Shown here: one piece after another, positions 46,101-57,079 of the stretch
Position numbering within the stretch: position 1 is the first letter of the stretch
Layout: every line of letters starts with the position of its first letter
NCBI GenBank assembly: GCA_949126835.1
Contig: OX421500.1
Span: 27,617,731 to 27,681,730, forward strand
Length of the DNA stretch: 64,000 nt
From: Anisus vortex
Taxonomy: Eukaryota; Mollusca; Gastropoda; Planorbidae
Direction of reading: 5' to 3'
Made by a program: the position numbers and the translations under genes
The notes under the pieces: generated by a model
What the model was told of the DNA's origin: nothing
The model's input: only the letters and a program-made list of their open reading frames with translations
Databases searched by the model: none

Positions 46101-48764
46101 TTGCCCAAACTTTCCCAAACTTTGATCAGTTTTGCCCAAACTTTACCTACTTTGATCAGTTTTGCCCAAACTTTAATCAGTTTTGCCCAAACTTTCCCAA
46201 ACTTTGATCAGTTTTGCCCAAACTTTCCCAAACTTTGATCAGTTTTGCCCAAACTTTCCCAAACTTTAATCAGTTTTGCCCAAACTTTAATCAGTTTTGC
46301 CCAAACTTTCCCAAACTTTGATTAGTTTTGCCCAAACTTTCCCAAACTTTGATCAGTTTTGCCCAAACTTTCCCATACTTTAATCAGTTTTGCCCAAACT
46401 TTCCCAAACTTTAATCAGTTTTGCCCAAACTTGCCCAAACTTTGATCAGTTTTGCCAAAACTTTCCCAAACTTTAATCAGTTTTGAACAAACTTTAATCA
46501 GTTTTGCCCAAACTTTCCCAAACTTTGATCAGTTTTGCTTAAACTTTCCCAAACTTTAATCAGTTTTGCCCAAACTTTAATCAGTTTTGCCCAAACTTTC
46601 CCAAACTTTGATCAGTTTTGCCCAAACTTTCCCAAACATTGATCAGTTTTGCCCAAACTTTCCCAAACTTTGATCAGTTTTGCCCAAACTTTCCCAAACT
46701 TTGATCAGTTTTTCCCAAACTTTCCCAAACTTTAATCAGTTTTGCCCAAACTTTGATCAGTTTTGCCCAAACTTTCCCAAACTTTAATCAGTTTTGTTCA
46801 AACTTTCCCAAACTTTGATCAGTTTTGCCCAAACTTTCCCAAACTTTGATCAGTTTTGCCCAAACTTTCCCAAACTTTTATCAGTTTTGCCCGAACTTTT
46901 CCTAACTTTGATCAGTTTTGCCCGAACTTTCCCAAACTTTAATCAGTTTTGTCCAAACTTTCCCAAACTTTAATCAGTTTTGCCCAAACTTTCCCAAACT
47001 TTGATCAGTTTTGCCCAAACTTTCCCAAATTTTAATCAGTTTTGCCCAAACTTTCCCAAACTTTGATCAGTTTTGCCCAAACTTTCCCAAACTTTGATCA
47101 GTTTTGCCCAAACTTTCCCAAACTTTGATCAGTTTTGCCCAAACTTTCCCAAACTTTGATCAGTTTTGCCCAAACTTTGCCAAACTTTAATCAGTTTTGC
47201 CCAAACTTTCCCAAACTTTAATCAGTTTTGCCCAAACTTTCCCAAACTTTCATCAGTTTTGCCCAAACTTTCCCAAACTTTAATCAGTTTTGCCCAAACT
47301 TTCATCAGTTTTGCCCAAACTTTCCCAAACTCTAATCAGTTTTGCCCAAACTTTCCCAAACTTTGATCAGTTTTGCCCAAACTTTCCCAAACTTTAATCA
47401 GTTTTGCCCAAACTTTCCCAAACTTTGATCAGTTTTGCCCAAACTTTCCCAAACTTTAATCAGTTTTGCCCAAACTTTCCCAAACTTTGATCAGTTTTGC
47501 CCAAACTTTCCCAAACTTTGATCAGTTTTGAAAAACTTTCCCAAACTTTAATCAGTTTTGCCCAAACTTTCCCAAACTTTAATCAGTTTTGCCCAAACTT
47601 TCCCAAACTTTCATCAGTTTTGCCCAAACTTTCCCAAACTTTAATCAGTTTTTCCCAAACTTTCCCAAACTTTAATCAGTTTTGCCCAAACTTTCCCAAA
47701 CTTTAATCAGTTTTGCCCAAACTTTCCCAAACTTTAATCAGTTTTGCCCAAACTTTGATCAGTTTTGCCCAAACTTTAATCAGTTTTGCCCAAACTTTAA
47801 TCAGTTTTGCCCAAACTTTCCCAAACTTTGATCAGTTTTGCCCAAACTTTCCCAAACTTTGATCAGTTTTGCCCAAACTTTCCCAAACTTTGATCAGTTT
47901 TGCCCAAACTTTCCCAAACTTTAATCAGTTTTGCCCAAACTTTCCCAAACTTTGATCAGTTTTGCCCAAACTTTCCCAAACTTTGATCAGTTTTGCCCAA
48001 ACTTTCCCAAACTTTCATCAGTTTTGCCCAAACTTTCCCAAACTTTAATCAGTTTTGCCCAAACTTCCCAAACTTTGATCAGTTTTGCCCAAACTTTCCC
48101 AAACTTTAATCAGTTTTGCCCAAACTTTCCCAAACTTTGATCAGTTTTGCCCAAACTTTCCCAAACTTTAATCAGTTTTGCCCAAACTTTCCCAAACTTT
48201 AATCAGTTTTGCCCAAACTTTCCCAAACTTTAATCAGTTTTGCCCAAACTTTCCCAAACTTGACGCCCAGACGTAATTACATTCCCCCCAACAAATGTTA
48301 GGTACACATCAGAGCTGGGCAGTAGGCTCAAGAGGCTGGGCAGTAGGCTCAAGAGGCTGGGCAGTAGGCTCAAGAGACATCAACAAACCTGTGGAACATA
48401 TCAAAACCTTCACCAGGATTCAAACCTGGAACCTTCGATACGGCAATCCAAGTGCCCACCATGCCCCTGGACAATAGAACATGCTTGGAAGCAAATACTA
48501 AAAAATGTCAAAAGCATGAGATGATATTTGTTTGTTTGTTTGTATGGAACATCAACAACTAATTAGAGTATTGGCTAACAGTTAGGATGAAATAGTTTTA
48601 ACCTGCTGGGTGAGTGGAGTTGACTTAAGGTCTTCCATGCATCACACTTTGGACTACGGCAGTATTCTTTCAACTCTTGTAATGCTTTAGCAGTTTCTAT
48701 TTCACCCTCTAGAATGTATTCCTCCTCTGACAGCAGTTTCCTTTTGGCAGGGAAGTGACGACGC
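43021..48764 (-). CDS. Unidentified protein, last two coding exons (minus strand)
   Basis: Read on -, exon 48764-48603 (acceptor AG at 48766-48765, donor GT at 48602-48601) joins exon 43168-43021 (acceptor AG at 43170-43169, stop TGA at 43023-43021). The split codon AG+A gives Arg, and the frame stays open. The joined 102-residue C-terminus has a basic start (R-R-H-F-P-A-K-R-K), an acidic helix L-S-E-E-E-Y-I-L-E-G-E, the segment Y-C-R-S-P-K-C-D-A-W-K, then F-A-K-F-I-S-G-D-S-H-L-S, an acidic stretch, and D-V-E-M-D-D-S-D-I-T-E-T-R-stop. Codon use and the two matching splice sites make it a real gene. I do not recognise the family; the acidic tail and basic patch would suit a nuclear protein, but that is a guess. 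Upstream exons should lie at higher coordinates, and none was found before 64000. Confidence 0.7.
43502..48261 (+). repeat. cccaaactttgatcagt tandem array, 4.76 kb (21/31-bp units)
   Basis: It is built from tttgcccaaactttgatcagt (21 bp) and tttgcccaaactttcccaaa + ctttgatcagt (31 bp), with g/a/c variation before atcagt. An internal segment of about 1.46 kb is duplicated: marker ttccctactttgatcagtgt occurs at about 44601 and 46061, and the surrounding variant order agrees. The 5' third favours short units and the 3' half the 31-bp unit. It fills the intron of the minus-strand gene. All frames within it (for example 43471-43785, 44550-44747, 45908-46207) are by-products. Confidence 0.97.
48265..48478 (-). 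mobile_element. tRNA-derived SINE (family 1 variant), minus orientation, with internal 21-bp triplication
   Basis: On -, the head starts ggggcatggtgggcacttgg, has a B box ggtttgaatcc (near 48418-48428), and a body with ctctgatgtgtacctaac and ttgttgggg like the other SINEs. The segment gctgggcagtaggctcaaga (+ sense) is repeated three times at about 48314-48376, where other copies have it once. It abuts the end of the 43.5-48.3 kb array. Confidence 0.75.
48603..48764 (-). CDS. Unidentified minus-strand gene, penultimate coding exon
   Basis: 162 bp encoding R-R-H-F-P-A-K-R-K-L-L-S-E-E-E-Y-I-L-E, then A-L-Q-E-L-K-E-Y-C-R-S-P-K-C and W-K-T-L-S-Q-L-H-S-P-S. The donor on - is CAGCAG|GTTAAA. The exon is not an ATG-initiated frame, so it is easily missed. 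Confidence 0.7.
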
Positions 48765-48908
48765 CTTCAAAAATAAATTATTTTAAAATCATAGCAATCA
48801 CATGGTATGGATTTAACTATATTCTATTAAAACCATATTATGTTACACCTCCTAAATGTATCAAATCTATAGAAATAGTATTATACACCTTGCAAAAAAT
48901 AAGTTAAT

Positions 48909-50999
48909 ACTAGTTGGTGTGCCCGTCAAAATGAAAGAGAAAAGAATGATGCTTTATCATATATATATATAAATCTCAAAAGGAATATGTGGCTGGCTGG
49001 GTATGTACATACCGCATAATCTTTTTAAATACTGGACATAAAAACGTGAAATTTGCTACAAATATTCTTTGCGTTACGGCGGTGAACACTGTCAAGGTTT
49101 TAAAAAAATTAAAATGACCGCAGTGGTCAGTTTGGTCAAAAAACGCGAATAAAACGACATATTTTGGGTTCATGTTAAAATTGCCGTTCCAACTTTTTAT
49201 AGTTTTTCGATCGATCGCGCTAAAAAAATAAAAAAAAGGATGGCGTTGAGATTTTTTTCAGGATGACGTCATCAAAGTTTGCGCAGAGATAGCTAGCCGG
49301 CTTTTCGTTATGACGTCATCAAATTTTGCGTATTCATTTAAAATTAACTTTGCTTCAACCTTTGCTAATGTACTTTATGAATGAATAGAACAAAATATAT
49401 TCACGTTTTAATTTGCGTCGTAATTTATAGCGGGATATTTTTAAATTGTTATAATGGGTAATGATTAATGGTTTTAATGGGTATCTTACGTTGTATCTGG
49501 GAAATACAAAATTCCTTCACGTTTTTATTCGTGTTGTATGTGTCCACAGAATAGGTATAAAACAGAATGCGCAATCGCATTTTATTTCTGTTTTGGGCAG
49601 TAATACCGACGCCATACTAAGCCTATTTAAACGCAGTGGTCCTGGTTACACTCTATATTTATGCTTATTTAGCCTACAACGTCCTTTTCTTCAAATCTAC
49701 AAGTTTGAACACCCAAAGCTAATAGTTCAGGCAAAATGTGCATAAACGGTTGTGTAATAAACTACAACAATGATGCGAAAACGACTGATTATCGTAAAAA
49801 AAAACATGTCAAACTGCATGGCTTTCCTGACTCCATAAAGGATAAACAACGGCATAAACAACCTCATATTAACTCATTATGAATTATATGCCTATTTCCC
49901 TTCATAATTTTAAAAGTTTATTTTGGTTTAAAAAGTATATATTTATGTACCGGTAGCCGTAGCAATTTAGTTACCGGTACCGAGCTACGTCTAAGCCATT
50001 TTTTTTCAAATCAGTACCGGGTAATAAATATTTTTACATCATATTGGCCTAATCCTATAATGTTGAAAACAAAATGGGTAATTAAGTCAAATTTATATAA
50101 AAGTAAGCCTATAATGAAAGATAATGTAGGCCCTATATATATTGTATATATTTATGGCAGACGTAGATATCCTTTCTCATTTTATTATAGTAGCGTCTCT
50201 ATCGACCGCTGCATTGCGGAAAATGGTAACTTTCAGTGACTGCGTATATAGAGATTGTGCATTCTGTTCTATACCTATTCTGTGTATACGTCTTATAAAC
50301 TTTGTAGCGGGAAATTTTTCAATTGCCAGGCAATGTTTAAATTGTCGAGCTCAACGTTTTAAAGTTTTAATTTGTATCGTATACGTCTTATAAACTATGT
50401 AGCGGGAAATTTTTATATTGCCGGGCAATGTTTGAATTTGCCAGACCAACTTTTTAAAGTTTTAATTCATGTCGTATACGTTGTATAAACTATGATTCAT
50501 ATCGGTTTCAGTTGTTATTGTTTTTCCTGTTGAATTTAAAATTTAATTTTAAGTTTGCTTCCAAAGCAACAATAAATAAATAGCAAATATCACCAACAAA
50601 AAAACACACAAAAAAAAAATATTGATCTACGACTAATGTTGTAGAAAAAAAAAATCAAACAATCATTTTTGAATTAACAGTACTTTTTAAAAGACATGTG
50701 AGTTCTATTTTACAGAAAGAGTTTAATTACCCAATAAACTCACAAAATTCGATCATAGTGGTCATACTTTGAGCAAGAAATAAAAAAAAATTATTATTAT
50801 TTGTTTTTCCTTTTTAGTTGTATATTGAATTGGTGTATAATAAAGTGTGCAAAACAAAAATAAATTTAAAAAATACTGACCACAAAAAAAAAAACATACT
50901 ACTTTATGTATGTTGCGAAAACAAAACTAAAAAACTATAATGTGTCAAGCATATTCTAAAAAAAAGCCCGTTCGAAGAATCGGGCACATAACGGCTTGT
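48909..50999. mobile_element. Possible non-autonomous Helitron/Helentron-like element
   Basis: The left edge actagttggtgtgcccg (48909-48925) is roughly the inverse of the right edge cgggcacataacggcttgt (50981-50999). The right edge follows a hairpin-forming gcccgttcgaagaatcgggc (50966-50985), the sort of short stem-loop seen near Helitron 3' ends. Just inside the left edge is (AT)n followed by aaatctcaaaaggaatatgt. The interior has an imperfect ~95-bp tandem duplication at 50285-50475 (around tagcgggaaattttt) and the THAP-like frame at 49736. No Rep or helicase sequence is present. Boundaries and class are tentative. Confidence 0.35.
49736..49882 (+). pseudogene. Truncated THAP-like zinc-finger N-terminus
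   Basis: The 48-codon frame starts M-C-I-N-G-C-V-I-N-Y and contains K-L-H-G-F-P-D-S-I-K-D-K, then stops. C-x3-C near the N-terminus followed about 25 residues later by (F/L)-H-x-F-P is the start of a THAP domain. The later Cys-x2-His pair and the A-V-P-T-I-F box are absent, so this is at best a remnant. THAP domains are common in transposase-derived genes. Confidence 0.4.
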
Positions 51000-52170
51000 T
51001 TGCTATAAATTCAGGGATGTGACCAAACCACAGTTCATCAGCATGACCTGAAGATATATTTATTCCATATATCAACCCTACTAATAGATTATTGTGTAAG
51101 TTTAATCATAAAAACAAGAACTTTGAATGAACTTGACTTATCTAAAACAGTACCACATTCAAAGATATTAGTTATTGTTTTTATTCTTTATGTGAAAAAA
51201 AAGGAACATTTTAGCGGAAAAGTCACAACTAGGAAAAAAAAGGAATTCCTTTGATATAAGTCACACCTCTGTTAATTATTTTTTGCTTTCAATATTTTTA
51301 GTATTTCTTTTGTTATATTTATATTACTCATATGTTGTTTACTTCATTGCGATCTACTGGCATAAGTCTGTAGCGCATAAACAAAGATATATATATTCTT
51401 ATATTGATTCATCTTTAGAAACTCACTGTAAATATATATGCTGGTGATTGTTGTATTGTTTTACACCTTACACAAAATATAAACGGACATTTGCATTTGA
51501 TAAAATTATACCAATATTACAACAACATATAGGACTCAAATTAATAATAATAATCATAAATAATCAATATATATAATTGCTGTGAGTTTGTTTATATTTT
51601 TGTTTATATATATGTATATATATTTATATATAGGTGTGTTCGCTATAGACTTCTAAGCCGTTTGACTAATTAGGACAAAAATTAAACGTATAAATTGGAA
51701 TTGTCCTCCAAAAGAAAATTTTATTTTTTACTTATAATCATGAATGTGTTGATTTCCCAATTCACTTGTTATCTGTTTATTAACATTGCCAAACCTACAT
51801 TTGTTTAAAGTTATACACCCGCAATTTGATTTGGAGAGTTTGTAGGTTGTACTCTTTAAAAATACTAGCATGTGACATTATGTCTATCAAATCATCTGAC
51901 TTTGAAAAGTCTGCATGCACATTTTTTTTTCCAATTTAGATGTTTCATGTATCCTTTTAAGTCCGTAATATAATAGTAATCAAACTTTTTAATTACGATA
52001 TTTAACCGATTCACATCGCTAATGAGAACCTCTTTTCACAAGCGAATTTATAACATTTATAAATGATACGAATTATAAGGAACAATCTATATAAAAAGGA
52101 TGATAAAAAATGGTGATAGACAACTTGATCTTAAAAAATATTAATAACTACTCACTCTAATGCGTTTTTG
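51000..52170. other. AT-rich DNA, no gene seen
   Basis: Homopolymer A and T runs, short TATATA tracts (51585-51640) and no recognisable coding exon of the minus-strand gene. Confidence 0.5.
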
Positions 52171-53841
52171 TATGACTGTATGTGTATAATTGAGTGTGAC
52201 TGTATGTGTATAATTGAGTGTGACTGTATGTGTATAATTGAGTGTGACTGTATGTGTATAATTGAGTGTGACTGTATGTGTATAATTGAGTGTGACTGTA
52301 TGTGTATAATTGAGTGTGACTGTATGTGTATAATTGAGTGTGACTGTATGTGTATAATTGAGTGTGACTGTATGTGTATAATTGAGTGTGACTGTATGTG
52401 TATAATTGAGTATGACTGTATGTGTATAATTGAGTGTGACTGTATGTGTATAATTGAGTGTGACTGTATGTGTATAATTGAGTGTGACTGTATGTGTATA
52501 ATTGAGTGTGACTGTATGTGTATAATTGAGTGTGACTGTATGTGTATAACTGAGTGTGACTGTATGTGTATAATTGAGTGTGACTGTATGTGTATAATTG
52601 AGTGTGACTGTATGTGTATAATTGAGTGTGAATATGTGTATAATTGAGTGTGACTGTATGTGTATAATTGAGTGTGACTGTATGTGTATAATTGAGTGTG
52701 ACTGTATGTGTATAACTGAGTGTGACTGTATGTGTATAATTGAGTGTGACTGTATGTGTATAATTGAGTGTGACTGTATGTGTATAATTGAGTGTGACTG
52801 TATGTGTATAATTGAGTGTGACTTTATTTGCATACTTGAATGTGACTGTATGTGTATAATTGAGTGTGACTGTATGTGTATAATTGAGTGTGACTGTATG
52901 TGTATAATTGAGTGTGAATATGTGTATAATGTAGTGTGACTGTATGTGTATAATTGAGTGTGACTGTATGTATATGATTGAGTGTGACTGTATGTGTATA
53001 ATTGAGTGTGAATATGTGTATAATTGATTGTGAATATGTGTATAATTTAGTGTGACTGTATATATATGATTTAGTGTGACTGTATGTGTATAATTGAGTG
53101 TGAATATGTGTATAATTGATTGTGAATATGTGTATAATTGAGTGTGACTGTATATATATGATTGAGTGTGACTGTATGTGTATAATTGAGTGTGAATATG
53201 TGTATAATTGATTGTGAATATGTGTATAATTGAGTGTGACTGTATATATATGATTTAGTGTGACTGTATGTGTATAATTGAGTGTGACTGTATGTGTATA
53301 ATTGAGTGTGACTGTATGTGTATAATTGAGTGTGACTGTATGTGTATAATTGAGTGTGACTGTATGTGTATAATTGAGTGTGACTGTATGTGTATAATTG
53401 AGTGTGACTGTATTTGCATACTTGAATGTGACTGTATGTGTATGATTGAGTGTGACTGTATGTGTATAATTGAGTGTGACTGTATGCGTATAATTGAGTG
53501 TGAATATGTGTATAATTGATTGTGAATATGTGTATAATTGAGTGTGAATATGTGTATAATTGATTGTGAATATGTGTATAATTGAGTGTGACTGTATATA
53601 TATGATTTAGTGTGACTGTATGTGTATAATTGAGTGTGACTGTATGTGTGTAATTGAGTGTGACTGTATGTGTATAATTGAGTGTGACTGTATGTGTATA
53701 ATTGAGTGTGACTGTATGTGTATAATTGAGTGTGACTGTATGTATATGATTGAGTGTGACTGTATGTGTATAATTGAGTGTGAATATGTGTATAATTGAT
53801 TGTGAATATGTGTATAATTGAGTGTGACTGTATATATATGA
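52171..53841 (+). repeat. 24-bp minisatellite (tgtgactgtatgtgtataattgag), 1.67 kb
   Basis: The first ~640 bp are almost pure 24-bp units. From about 52620, shorter units gtgaatatgtgtataattga(g/t) and variants with atatatatga alternate with the main unit, giving a composite higher-order pattern. Long frames on both strands (52141-52833, 52168-52647, 53071-53955) are by-products of the period. The array ends directly at a hAT-type element. Confidence 0.96.
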
Positions 53842-54837
53842 GTGAGAAGCTTTAGGGGGGCGCTGACGTTCCCGGGGGCGATTGGGGGGGGGGGGGGGAG
53901 TCGGGCGGTGAAGGGCAAGTGGGCGGTACAAGCGTACCTGATATAATTTGAACACCTCAGCTATTTCAATTGATTAGTTTTTGAATGAAATGTGATGTAA
54001 ACGCAAGTGATGCTAAATATCTGATATCCCCCAACAGTAGGCCTTCATATTATTAAACTAATAAGAGGGATGAATCGCAAGGACTTTTCCAACAAGTAGG
54101 GGTCAGTATTAGACAAGTATGGTGTGCGGCCGGCTCGTCTTATGGTTAGTTCACCGCATTGTCAAACGACACGACACGGGATCTATCCCTGCCGCCGACC
54201 GATCCCTGTCGCTCAAACATTTGCTAATAATATTAATGATATTTTGATCTCGTTTTACTTTAATGCGTTAGAGTGTCAAATAGATTAACATACTATCGTT
54301 AAGCGGCATGGATACGTAATAATCATACAAACTGGGTAGTTAATGTAATGTTTGAAAATTTACGTATAAATTCTTTAGTCGTATAATATTTATGCAATTT
54401 TCAAATACTTTTTACAGTTAGATCATTTTAAAGTTATAAATTGTAAGCCATTTATACTTTTATAAAAGAAAAAAAAGAAACATTAGAAATAGTAGCTCAA
54501 ATGAAACAGGTCAATTATCTACTTTTAATTAAAAAATCGTTCCACATTTGATTCAATAGTGATACCAAACAAGTTCTGTTTTGTAATATAAAAAAAAAAG
54601 CCTCTTGTTTAGATAAGTTGTTGATCTATTAATTCTTACAATATGTTTGCTTTTCAGTTATTTTAAAGATAATAAATAAGCACACAAATCTAGTCGGCCT
54701 AAAAAAAAATTGCGGAAACAATATTGACGTCCAGAGGGGTGGGGGAAGTGAGCGCTAAAAAAAAAGTTGGGGAGGGGGCGATGAGCGGAAAAAAAATTAA
54801 AAGGGGGCGGTGAGCCGAAAAAGGTTGAGAACCTATG
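53842..54837 (-). mobile_element. hAT-type element 1 (~1.0 kb, non-autonomous), outer end lost into the satellite
   Basis: The right end ccgaaaaaggttgagaacct + atg (to 54837) is a hAT terminus of the CATAGGTTCTCAACC type. The left part, from gagaagctttaggggggcgc, equals in reverse the last part of element 2, but the terminal ~20 bp present there are missing here, where the 24-bp array begins. The interior is AT-rich; near 54127 it has a tRNA-SINE-like head (gcggccggctcgtcttatgg). No transposase is present. It is followed by the 8-mer ctctaaac. Confidence 0.75.
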
Positions 54838-54845
54838 CTCTAAAC

Positions 54846-57071
54846 CATAGGTTCTCAACCTTTTTCGGCTCACCGCCCACTTTTACAATATTTTTCCGTT
54901 CACTGCCCCCCCCCCCTTTCCGCCCATCTGGCCTATAGTTTCAGCATTTTTTTAGGCGGACTAAATCTTTTGTGTGATTAATTATCTTTAAAAAAATTGA
55001 AAAGGAAACATATTCAATTGTAAGAATTAATAGATCTAAAAATTGCCTTAACACAAGTTTTAAATAAATCTATATTAATGCGAATCCTTTGCCTGGTGTG
55101 TTGCTGGCAATTTGTCTATTTTTGTTTCAATTTTGGTTGCAAAAGCCCTAGGTCTAATCATCAGTAATGTCAAGAAGTTGTCTTATTCGAGGCTTGGTCT
55201 CACGGCATCACAATAACATAACAGAAACATAGTTTGACTTAGGAATGTTTGGCAAGGACGATCTATAGGTTTAGAGACAAGTTTAGTGTGTAGGTGTAGG
55301 CTAGTATGGACTGTAAACACCGAGACTGGAGCTAGTGATAGTTGATACTGGTGCGACAGTGAGGGGGACTCTGCATGGATAAAGAGAGACAGAATCCAGC
55401 ACGCTAATAAATCTAGGTAGACACTGACAGGAGCGGGACTTGGTAGGTTCGATGCAAAACTATTTAACGCAGAGACACTGAGGGTTTGGGTACAGAACTT
55501 GGACTTGTGGTCTGATGTTTGGATCACACCCAAGCCAAGTCAACTGTCCACAGACAGATGAGTGTTTTCTGACACGGGTGAGTTGAGTTTTGCATCGATA
55601 CGTTCCAATAGATAATATATAGATATAGTTTAGGACAACATTAAGGGGTTTTATTGTTTATTATGTAGGTGACGGCCCGTACCCAGGCCCGTGCTGAGGC
55701 CCGTGACCCATGGTTCGATAGCGGTGGTGACCGTAGCAACATGGCCGAGAGCGGTGGCTAGCTGGTGGCAAAGTGGCTGACTACTGGTGGCAAAAGGCCG
55801 GTGGCTGGCGGTGGTTGACGTGGCAGTGGCTTAGTAGTGACGTGTAGACGGCCGCGGTGTAGACTGGTTGCTGATGGCAGTTTGTTGCATCAGTACGTCA
55901 GTAGTGCGTCCGGTGGTGCGTCAGAGGAGAGGCAGTGTGATGCCGTTAAGGACCAAGCCAGTGGAGACGTGTGGCGTAGGCTATGATAATGTAACGGTTG
56001 TGTTTTGATATTCTTTTATATATTACCTTTAATATGCTTATAATAACCATTTAGTATAGATAGAAGGTTTTCCTTTGTGTTTACTATATATCAGTTTGAT
56101 ATTATTTACTGTTATATTATCTCTATCCTTAAAATCACTATTAATAAAATTAGAATAGTTTATAGTTCTCTTTATCAAACATCATGTGTTTGTTGTTTCA
56201 TTTACGTATGTGTAAATGTTTTAATTACATTGTTTTTCTATGTAATTATTAAGATCTGGGACCTTCCTAATTAAGCGAGCCCATGACTATAGAAGTAAGT
56301 AGTCATTTTTAATTGTAATTAATTAGAGGGAGGTTCTTGACAAGTAATATTTGTTATATTACAAAACAGAACTTGTTCGGCAGCAATATTGAATCAAATG
56401 TGGAAACATTTTTTAGTTAAAGGGAGATAATTAGCCCGCATTATTTGATATAATATTTGTGTTTTTTCTTTCTTTTATAAAAAATAAATGGCTTACAATT
56501 TATAACTTTAAAATGATCAAACTGTAAAAAGTATTTGGAAATTATATAAATATTATGAGACTAAAGAATTTATAAGTATATTTTCAAGCATTACAATAAC
56601 TACCCAGTTTGTATAATTAGCCTACTACGTATCTATACCGCTTAACAATATTACAGAACTTCTTTACTTTGTATAAAAACAATTTAGGAATCTCGATTAA
56701 ACTGAGATCAAAATATTATTAATATTAGCAGATGTTAGGGCGACAGTCCGGTGAACCAACCACAGGACCAGCCGGCCGCACACTATATTTGCCAAATACT
56801 GACCCCTACTTCATCGAAAAGTCACTGTGATTCCTATTTCTTATTAATATAATAATATGTAGGCATACTGTTGGGGGATATCAGATATTTAGCATCACTT
56901 GCGTTTACATCACATTTCATCCTCCAAAAACTAATCGATTCAAATAGCTGAGGTGTTAAAATATATTAGGTACGTTTGTACCGCCCACTTGCCCTTCATC
57001 GCCCCCCCAATCGCCCCCGGGAATGTCAGCGCCCCCCTAAAGCTTCTCATCGCCCCCGTTGAGAACCTATG
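54846..57071 (+). mobile_element. hAT-type element 2, 2,226 bp, 8-bp target duplication, interrupted by a solo LTR
   Basis: The termini cataggttctcaacc (54846-) and gttgagaacctatg (-57071) are inverted, and both flanks are ctctaaac (54838-54845 and 57072-57079). Apart from the LTR it is the same family as element 1 in opposite orientation, including the SINE-like head (reversed near 56740-56785). Subterminal regions are rich in cgccc/gggcg blocks. No transposase is seen, so it needed an enzyme from elsewhere. The LTR at 55168-56342 accounts for more than half of its length. Confidence 0.9.
55168..56342. mobile_element. Solo LTR, 1,175 bp, with 5-bp target duplication
   Basis: It starts tgtcaagaag and ends ggttcttgaca, a TG...CA element with a 9-bp terminal inverted repeat. 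It is flanked by agtaa at 55163-55167 and 56343-56347. The 5-bp duplication and TG/CA ends identify a long terminal repeat of a Ty3, Copia or BEL-type retrotransposon left after recombination. No internal retroelement sequence remains. The GC-rich half (55665-55975) is full of gtggc/ggtgg words. The frame on - at 55183-55533 lies inside and is not a known protein. Strand is not determined. Confidence 0.88.
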
Positions 57072-57079
57072 CTCTAAAC

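Noticed and set aside
43471..48140. Many 60-100 codon frames rich in Phe-Asp-Gln-Phe and Ala-Gln-Thr
   Set aside because: They are readings of the 21/31-bp array in the intron of the minus-strand gene.
52141..53955. Frames of 230 and 294 codons (minus) and 159 and 105 codons (plus)
   Set aside because: The period is 24 bp, so stop-free frames arise on both strands; the residues repeat every eight positions.
54658..54873. 71-codon minus frame rich in Phe/Pro/His
   Set aside because: It crosses the junction of the two hAT elements and is read from their terminal repeats.
55183..55533. 116-codon Ser/Leu-rich minus frame
   Set aside because: It lies within the solo LTR, with no similarity to a known retroelement protein.
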